Shown in pieces: positions 60,019 to 64,000 of a stretch of DNA of 64,000 nt. The notes under the pieces were generated by a model, which worked only from the letters and a program-made list of their open reading frames with translations, searched no databases and had not been told where the DNA came from. Position 1 is the stretch's first letter, and the number at the start of each line of letters is the position of its first letter. The DNA is from an uncultured Clostridia bacterium (GTDB lineage Bacteria; Bacillota; Clostridia; Oscillospirales; Ruminococcaceae), in contig CANQHA010000001.1 in assembly GCA_947623585.1 (NCBI GenBank), forward strand, positions 277,491 through 341,490. The letters are read 5' to 3'. A program made the position numbers and the translations under genes.

Positions 60019-60506
60019 CAATATCCCCTTGTGCCGTCGATAGATTCGTCGTTCATTATCCAGTCCATGACCTCGATGACCCTGTAATCCTCGTCGGTGT
60101 CGCGGATAATTACTCGCTCTATGCCGCTGTTGATAACGACCCTCTTGCAAAGAGAACAGCAGATCGAATTTTTTATATACTCCCCCGTCGATACCTCACG
60201 GCCGACGAGATATAAGGTCGCGCCTATCATTTCCTCGCGGGAGGCGGAAATTATCGCGTTCATCTCGGCATGGACCGAGCGGCAAAGCTCATAGCGCTCG
60301 CCCCGGGGCACCTGAAGCTGCTCGCGAATGCAGGTGCCGATGTCGCAGCAGTTATGCCTTCCCCTCGGCGCCCCGACATAGCCGGTCGAGATTATCTGGT
60401 CGTGATTCACGATCACCGCCCCATATCTGCGGCGCAGGCAGGTCGAGCGCGCCGAAACGGTATCGGCGATGTCGAGGTAATAGTTGATTTTGTCGCGTCT
60501 GTCCAT
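60018..60506 (-). CDS. dCMP deaminase-family protein
   Basis: 162 aa from MDRRDKINYYLDIAD; GAGGAGG lies about 8 nt upstream. The zinc deaminase motif is split as SVHAEMNAIISA (H-A-E) and CCSLCKRVVINSG (CXXC), with RRRYGAVIVNHDQIISTGYVGAPRGRHNC before it, the dCMP/ComEB-type arrangement. It may make dUMP from dCMP; other deaminase roles are possible. It leads the deaminase-tsaE-tsaB-DUF402-rpiB series. Confidence 0.88.
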   Translation of the reverse strand: MDRRDKINYYLDIADTVSARSTCLRRRYGAVIVNHDQIISTGYVGAPRGRHNCCDIGTCIREQLQVPRGERYELCRSVHAEMNAIISASREEMIGATLYLVGREVSTGEYIKNSICCSLCKRVVINSGIERVIIRDTDEDYRVIEVMDWIMNDESIDGTRGY

Positions 60507-60918
60507 TTTTGTGTCCTCCTCAAAATCGTTTCGTGATTTTTCCGCAGCGGCGCTTCTCAAAAAGCGCCCGCCCTATGTGATTATATATTATACTACATTT
60601 GATTGGTGATTGCAAGGGTATCGGCAGCTTGAAGCATCTAAATTAAAAACATTTTACCGAGGAGGGAATAAAAGTGCGGGGCAACGATGAAGTGCAGCAG
60701 CTATGCTTAGGGGACGCACTCTCTTTCAGGGCGTCCCCTCTCAAAAAAACAATCCACCGGATTGTTTTTTTAATTCACCCCTTGCGGAGCGCACTCCGTA
60801 ATTTTTCCGCTGCCCAAGGGCAGCGGCGGGGGCTCCGCCCCTCGTCCCTGCAAGCCTTTTGAAAAAGGCTTGAGCGAAAACTTTTAATTATATGCGATTT
60901 GAACGTCCGAGCAGCTTA
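60507..60918. other. Divergent intergenic region with an inverted copy of the 183-bp repeat
   Basis: About 410 nt between the deaminase gene and rsmE. It includes a GCGCTTTTTGAGAAGCGCC-type inverted repeat near 60551, an AT-rich stretch and the repeat copy at 60708-60889. No gene is seen. Confidence 0.5.
60708..60889 (-). repeat. 183-bp hairpin-rich dispersed repeat, copy 2 (inverted)
   Basis: The reverse complement of this 182-bp segment aligns along its whole length with 21765-21947 (AATTAAAAGTTTTCGCTC ... GCGTCCCCTA), with small differences only in loops and one arm. The copies are 38.9 kb apart and in opposite orientation. Confidence 0.85.
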
Positions 60919-60948
60919 TTGACACGGCGGCTTTGAATGTGCTAAAAT
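60919..60948 (+). promoter_or_regulatory. rsmE promoter
   Basis: TTGACA, an 18-nt spacer and TAAAAT, 24 nt before the rsmE start; it begins 30 nt after the repeat ends. Confidence 0.7.
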
Positions 60949-60971
60949 CATTGCGAAAGGGGGGCGGAGCT

Positions 60972-61691
60972 ATGCCGAGATTTTTTTCGGGCGACGAGCC
61001 GCAAAACGGCGTTTTCACTATAACCGGCGAGGATTCAAGACATATCGGCCGAAGCCTCAGAATGGCGGTCGGAGAAGAGATAACCGTCTGCCGCTCGGGG
61101 ATCGATTATCGCTGCCGGCTTGATAAAATAAGCGACGGCGCGGTCTCGGCGTCGATCATTTCCTCGGAAAAATCAAAGGAGCCGAGCATTGAACTGACGC
61201 TCTTTCAGGCCATGCCGAAGCTCGATAAGCTCGAATTCATCGTTCAAAAATCGGTTGAGCTCGGCGCGAAAAGAATTGTCCCCGTGATGACGAAGCGATG
61301 CATCTCAAGGCCCGAAAAAGAACAGTTTGAAAAAAAGCGCGAAAGGCTTCAAAAAATCTCGCTCGAGGCCGCAAAACAGTCGGGGCGCGGTATTATTCCC
61401 GAGGTTTCGGGTATGATATCATTTGAAAAATGCCTCGAAGAAATAAAAAGCCTCGACGTCGGGCTGATGTGCTATGAAAACAGCGGAGAAAGGCTTAAAG
61501 CGGACATTCTCCCCAAAAACGGAACGGTCGGGCTTCTCATCGGCTCGGAGGGCGGTTTTGAACCCTTTGAAGCCGAAGCCGCTAAAAACGCCGGCGTAAG
61601 GCTTATCTGGCTCGGAGACAGAATTTTGCGCTGCGAAACGGCTCCGATAGCCGCCGAGGCAATAATAATGAATTTAACGGATAATATTTGA
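60972..61691 (+). CDS. rsmE: 16S rRNA m3U1498 methyltransferase RsmE
   Basis: 239 aa from MPRFFSGDEPQ, the typical start; AAAGGGGGGCGGAG precedes it, so the 13 extra track residues are dropped. FTITGEDSRHIGRSLRMAVGEEI is the N-terminal PUA-like part; ELTLFQAMPKLDKLEFIVQKSVELGAKRIVPVMTKRC and LLIGSEGGFEPFEAEAA with LGDRILRCETAPIAA form the SPOUT knot and SAM site. It methylates U1498 of 16S rRNA. Confidence 0.95.
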   Translation: MPRFFSGDEPQNGVFTITGEDSRHIGRSLRMAVGEEITVCRSGIDYRCRLDKISDGAVSASIISSEKSKEPSIELTLFQAMPKLDKLEFIVQKSVELGAKRIVPVMTKRCISRPEKEQFEKKRERLQKISLEAAKQSGRGIIPEVSGMISFEKCLEEIKSLDVGLMCYENSGERLKADILPKNGTVGLLIGSEGGFEPFEAEAAKNAGVRLIWLGDRILRCETAPIAAEAIIMNLTDNI

Positions 61692-61699
61692 CAAAAGCC

Positions 61700-61728
61700 T
61701 TGCAAATTCTGAAACAATGTGCTATAAT
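61700..61728 (+). promoter_or_regulatory. Promoter of the acidic protein gene
   Basis: TTGCAA, a 17-nt spacer and TATAAT. The ATG is 30 nt downstream after GAAAGGA. Confidence 0.7.
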
Positions 61729-61758
61729 GATAAAAATTAAGCGAAAGGATCTGACATT

Positions 61759-62304
61759 ATGGGTAATTTTCTTAAAATAGCTTTGGGTCTCGGTGCAGCC
61801 GCAGCCGCAGCAGCTTTGGCGGTAACTCTCGCCAAAAAGAGCAGCGAGGAAGACGAGGAGTGCACCTGCGACGAGTGCCTTGACGATGTCGCCGAGGACG
61901 TTTCTGACGCCGTCGAAGATATCAAAGAGGATATTTCGGACGCCGTCGAGGACCTTACCGACGATGACGATTCGGAAGACGAGGACGAGGAAGACGCCGG
62001 CACGGTGCATATAAACCTCAATGAATCGGTCAACAACATCATCAACGGCGTTATGGGCGGAGTTGTTGTCGCCTCAGACAAGGTTTCCGAGCTCGCCGGA
62101 AGATTTGCCGACTTCATCGCCGACAAGCTGGCTGAAAGAAACGCCGACAATGTCGATTTCGGAGACCTCGACGAGGACGTTGATATTGACTTCGGCGATT
62201 TCGTTGAAGACGCCGCCGAGGCAGCCGAGGACGCCGTCGAAAACGCCGCGGAGGCCGTTGAGGACACCGTCGAGGATATCAAAGAGGACGCGGAGGGCTT
62301 GTGA
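61759..62304 (+). CDS. Acidic membrane-anchored repeat protein, unknown
   Basis: 181 aa. A single hydrophobic Ala-rich helix (about 5-25) ends in AKK, then CTCDECLDD and very acidic heptad-like repeats (DVSDAVEDIKEDISDAVEDL; EDAVENAAEAVEDTVEDI), with a hydrophobic middle (VNNIINGVMGGVVVASDKVSELAGRFADFI, about 92-121). The repeats favour amphipathic helices. It has its own promoter and terminator. No known family. Confidence 0.7.
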   Translation: MGNFLKIALGLGAAAAAAALAVTLAKKSSEEDEECTCDECLDDVAEDVSDAVEDIKEDISDAVEDLTDDDDSEDEDEEDAGTVHINLNESVNNIINGVMGGVVVASDKVSELAGRFADFIADKLAERNADNVDFGDLDEDVDIDFGDFVEDAAEAAEDAVENAAEAVEDTVEDIKEDAEGL

Positions 62305-62341
62305 TCAAAGTCCGATAAGCGACGGAGATAACGTAGATAAA

Positions 62342-62374
62342 AGGAAAAGCAGACCGCAGGGGTCTGCTTTTTTG
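62342..62374 (+). terminator. Terminator of the acidic protein gene
   Basis: AAAAGCAGACC and GGTCTGCTTTT form a perfect stem with a GCAGG loop, followed by TTGTG. Confidence 0.88.
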
Positions 62375-62409
62375 TGCGGAATAATATTTAGCGTGGGCGG
62401 AAGCGTTTG

Positions 62410-62495
62410 CGGGGGCGAAGCCCGCGTCCCGCAGGGACGCCGCCGGCCCCGAAGGGGTCCGGCGCCGGCGCGAAGCGCCGGAGGCTTCGCCGCGA
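62410..62495 (+). repeat. GC-rich multi-hairpin module, second instance
   Basis: An outer stem GGCGAAGCC (62414-62422) / GGCTTCGCC (62483-62491) encloses GCGTCCC-GCA-GGGACGC, GGCCCC-GAA-GGGGTCC and CCGGCGC-GAA-GCGCCGG. It has the same plan as the module at 51029-51131, with different stem sequences. It follows the terminator of the acidic gene. Confidence 0.7.
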
Positions 62496-62581
62496 GCAAA
62501 GTGTAGGGAACCGCACCTTTAGGGGCAACACAAGCGGGGGTGCAGGCAGGCGGGCGGAACCGCGAGATAGCCGACCGATTT

Positions 62582-62693
62582 AAAGGTATTCAATCACTCC
62601 CTCTGTCGAGGGAGTGATTTCATGCTATTTTAAGCCACCCCACCCCCGCAGTACGTTTGTATAAAAGGTAACAATGCGAACGCCCCCGCCCCT
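62582..62693. repeat. Dispersed palindromic element, interrupted half copy (R4)
   Basis: Starts AAAGGTATTC, then a hairpin AATCACTCCCTC/GAGGGAGTGATT, CATGCTATTTTAAGCCACCCCACCCCCGC, GGTAACAATGCGAACGCCCCCGCCCCT. Here the match to R2 stops in the left arm of the central hairpin; the right half is absent and unrelated DNA leading into a recombinase gene follows. Confidence 0.8.
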
Positions 62694-62733
62694 ATTAGTT
62701 TGGGCGTCATAAGGAAGATAAAACTTTTTTCTG

Positions 62734-62761
62734 AAACGGCATAATTTCGGTTATGCCGTTT
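62734..62761 (-). terminator. Hairpin overlapping the recombinase stop codon
   Basis: AAACGGCATAA (62734-62744) and TTATGCCGTTT (62751-62761) form a perfect 11-bp stem; the right arm contains the recombinase stop. On the minus strand an A-run and then TTTT follow. Confidence 0.7.
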
Positions 62762-64000
62762 CTCTTTGCTTTTCCGCTTGCAAAAGCTCGTTTATGGGTA
62801 TGAAGTCCACGAGATCATACTGAATCCTTATTTTCTGTTTTCTCTTGCCGCTTGACTTGTCAGGCTTTTCAACGTATATTGCCTTTACAAGCTCGCGCAA
62901 GGCATAAGGAGTAAGTTCGTCAAGTCCCTCATATTTCCGAGCCTTCTTAATGAACAGTTCAAGATTTTCAGACTGTCGTTCCTGTTTTTCAATTTCGGCT
63001 TGCAACTCGGAAATATCCTTGCGAAGTTGTGCTTGCTCGTCCTCATATTGCTCGCTCATCATTGCAAACCGCTCGTCACTTAACTTTGCCGCCACATTGT
63101 CCTCATAAATCTTGATGAACAGGCGGTCAAGCTCTGCAAGCTGCTTTTCCTTTTGCGCGAGTTTTCTCTTAGCCGATTTAATTATTTCCGAGCTTTTGAG
63201 GGACATTTTCTCGGTCATAACTTGCCGAAAATAATTTTCATGAGCCGTAACATACGAAATCGCAAACTGCATATTCGTCAGCACAAGCTGCTCAAGGACG
63301 ACCGCTCGGATGAAGTGGGCAGTGCAATTTCCTGTATTGCTGCGATAGCTGCCGCAGACAAAATGATCCTGCCTTTTCTCAAAATATTTTGTGGTGCAGT
63401 ATCTCATCTTCGCTCCACAATCCTCGCAATACACTAATCCTGAGAACATACTGCTCTTTCCCGTTCGTGTTCTGCGGTGGCGTTCTTTTCGGATTTCCTG
63501 CACTTTCATGAACTCTTCTGGATTTATAATCTCGGGGTGAGTATTCTCGAAAATCGCCCAATTTTCCTTGGGATTGTCGCGCTGCTTTTTGTCCCAGATT
63601 GAATTTGTGTAGGTTTTAAAGTTGACAGTGCAGCCTGTATATTCCCTGCGTTCCAAAATGTGAACAACAGTGTTCGCGTTCCAATGGTATGGATCAGAAT
63701 CGAAACGGCGAGTAGTTAATCCACGAGAATTTTTATATGCCGTGGGATTTAAGATTTTTGCAGCAGTCAGTGCTTTTGCAATCTGCATCGGGCCACGCCC
63801 CTCCATACACATCTGGAAAATCTGCTTAACGACTTCCGCAGATTCCTCGTCAACTTCCCATGCTCCATTTTTGCCCTTTTTGTAACCGTATGGAATGTTC
63901 GTCGTCAATGGTATACCACGCCCGCCCTTAGCTTTATTAACGGCTCGGATTTTGCGACTGGTATCTTTTGCCATGAACTCGTTAGTCAACCTTTCATAAA
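62751..64000 (-). CDS. Large serine recombinase (partial at window end)
   Basis: The minus frame is open to base 64000, so the 412-aa track ORF (a TTG at 63989) is not complete. Visible parts are TNEFMAKDTSRKIRAVNKAKGG, the recombinase domain (ILERREYTGCTVNFKTYT), a zinc ribbon (CEDCGAKMRYC ... CGSYRSNTGNC), a long coiled coil (about residues 250-350) and the usual end (IRIQYDLVDFIPINELL). If complete it would integrate or excise a mobile element by strand exchange. Directly before TNEF the frame reads YERL, which normally begins the catalytic domain; see the findings. The element edge is near 62693. Confidence 0.82.
   Translation of the reverse strand, partial: YERLTNEFMAKDTSRKIRAVNKAKGGRGIPLTTNIPYGYKKGKNGAWEVDEESAEVVKQIFQMCMEGRGPMQIAKALTAAKILNPTAYKNSRGLTTRRFDSDPYHWNANTVVHILERREYTGCTVNFKTYTNSIWDKKQRDNPKENWAIFENTHPEIINPEEFMKVQEIRKERHRRTRTGKSSMFSGLVYCEDCGAKMRYCTTKYFEKRQDHFVCGSYRSNTGNCTAHFIRAVVLEQLVLTNMQFAISYVTAHENYFRQVMTEKMSLKSSEIIKSAKRKLAQKEKQLAELDRLFIKIYEDNVAAKLSDERFAMMSEQYEDEQAQLRKDISELQAEIEKQERQSENLELFIKKARKYEGLDELTPYALRELVKAIYVEKPDKSSGKRKQKIRIQYDLVDFIPINELLQAEKQRETA

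Overview
The window looks like the chromosome of a spore-forming, low-oxygen member of the Clostridia (Bacillota), most likely an Oscillospiraceae/Ruminococcaceae-type gut bacterium. The evidence is an alpha/beta-type small acid-soluble spore protein, spmA-spmB, an AbrB-type regulator, a SpoIID-domain protein, GTP-dependent PEP carboxykinase with pyruvate phosphate dikinase, class B sortases, a GH5 glycoside hydrolase and purine-rich Shine-Dalgarno sites before almost every gene. Core genes are moderately GC-rich with strong use of GC-ending and TCG/CTC codons, so long shadow ORFs are common on the opposite strands. No rRNA, tRNA or CRISPR array was seen.

Layout. 1-2676: end of a MacB/LolD-like ABC exporter (two FtsX-type permeases and an ATPase). 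2677-3524: convergent gap with hairpins and a thrice-repeated motif. 3525-6560 (minus): ECF-like sigma factor, membrane protein, ABC ATPase and ABC-2 permease in one overlapping operon. 6561-11030: an accessory patch of more AT-rich composition, with an alpha/beta hydrolase, a frameshifted transposon-type small gene, an NTF2-like protein and the remains of two large serine recombinases that have lost their catalytic domains. 11235-21741: a tightly packed plus-strand block (cysteine desulfurase, thiI, CinA-C, two class B sortases, SpoIID-domain protein, transglutaminase-like lipoprotein, SDR reductase, membrane protein, acpS, NAD(P)HX dehydratase, lipoprotein), probably one transcription unit. 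21742-22533: repeat-only DNA. 22534-29892 (minus): pnp, rpsO, folD, lgt and a pair of M16-family proteins. 30055-31634: abrB and spmAB, divergent around a perfect Spo0A box. 31635-39278 (minus except one small gene): ymdB, a TtcA-like ATPase, pckA, a zinc-ribbon membrane protein and a hydrolase-acyltransferase fusion. 39895-47130: SDR, two GNATs, a GH5 lipoprotein, a DUF6465-like protein, SASP, M15 peptidase, Mrp ATPase and a free-standing FakA-C-like domain. 47131-47966: a low-GC pair of odd small proteins behind a structured RNA candidate. 48136-56745: ppdK, then glmU-pth-mfd. 56849-60506 (minus): small membrane protein, DinB-like protein, rpiB, DUF402 protein, tsaB, tsaE and a dCMP deaminase-type protein. 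60972-62304: rsmE and an acidic membrane-anchored protein. 62694-64000 (minus): a third large serine recombinase, cut by the window end.

How the parts fit. Several units are housekeeping: sulfur transfer to tRNA (cysteine desulfurase/ThiI, TtcA-like), tRNA t6A modification (TsaB/TsaE), envelope building (Lgt, GlmU, sortases, M15 peptidase), RNA turnover (Pnp) and the PEP/pyruvate node (PckA, PpdK). The abrB/spmAB intergenic region and the SASP gene tie the window to the Spo0A sporulation programme.

The least expected content is non-coding. The gaps carry (1) a roughly 215-bp palindromic element with AAAGGTATTC ends and interchangeable inner hairpins, in two full and two half copies, one half copy apparently interrupted at the edge of the recombinase element; (2) a 183-bp hairpin-rich element present in opposite orientations at 21.8 and 60.7 kb; (3) tandem 60-bp palindromic units; and (4) two GC-rich multi-hairpin modules with GAA loops. 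I also see two diverged recombinase genes sharing an identical 25-nt segment exactly where a catalytic domain appears to be missing, and a class B sortase carrying a lipobox. All functional statements come from reading the sequence; no database search was possible.
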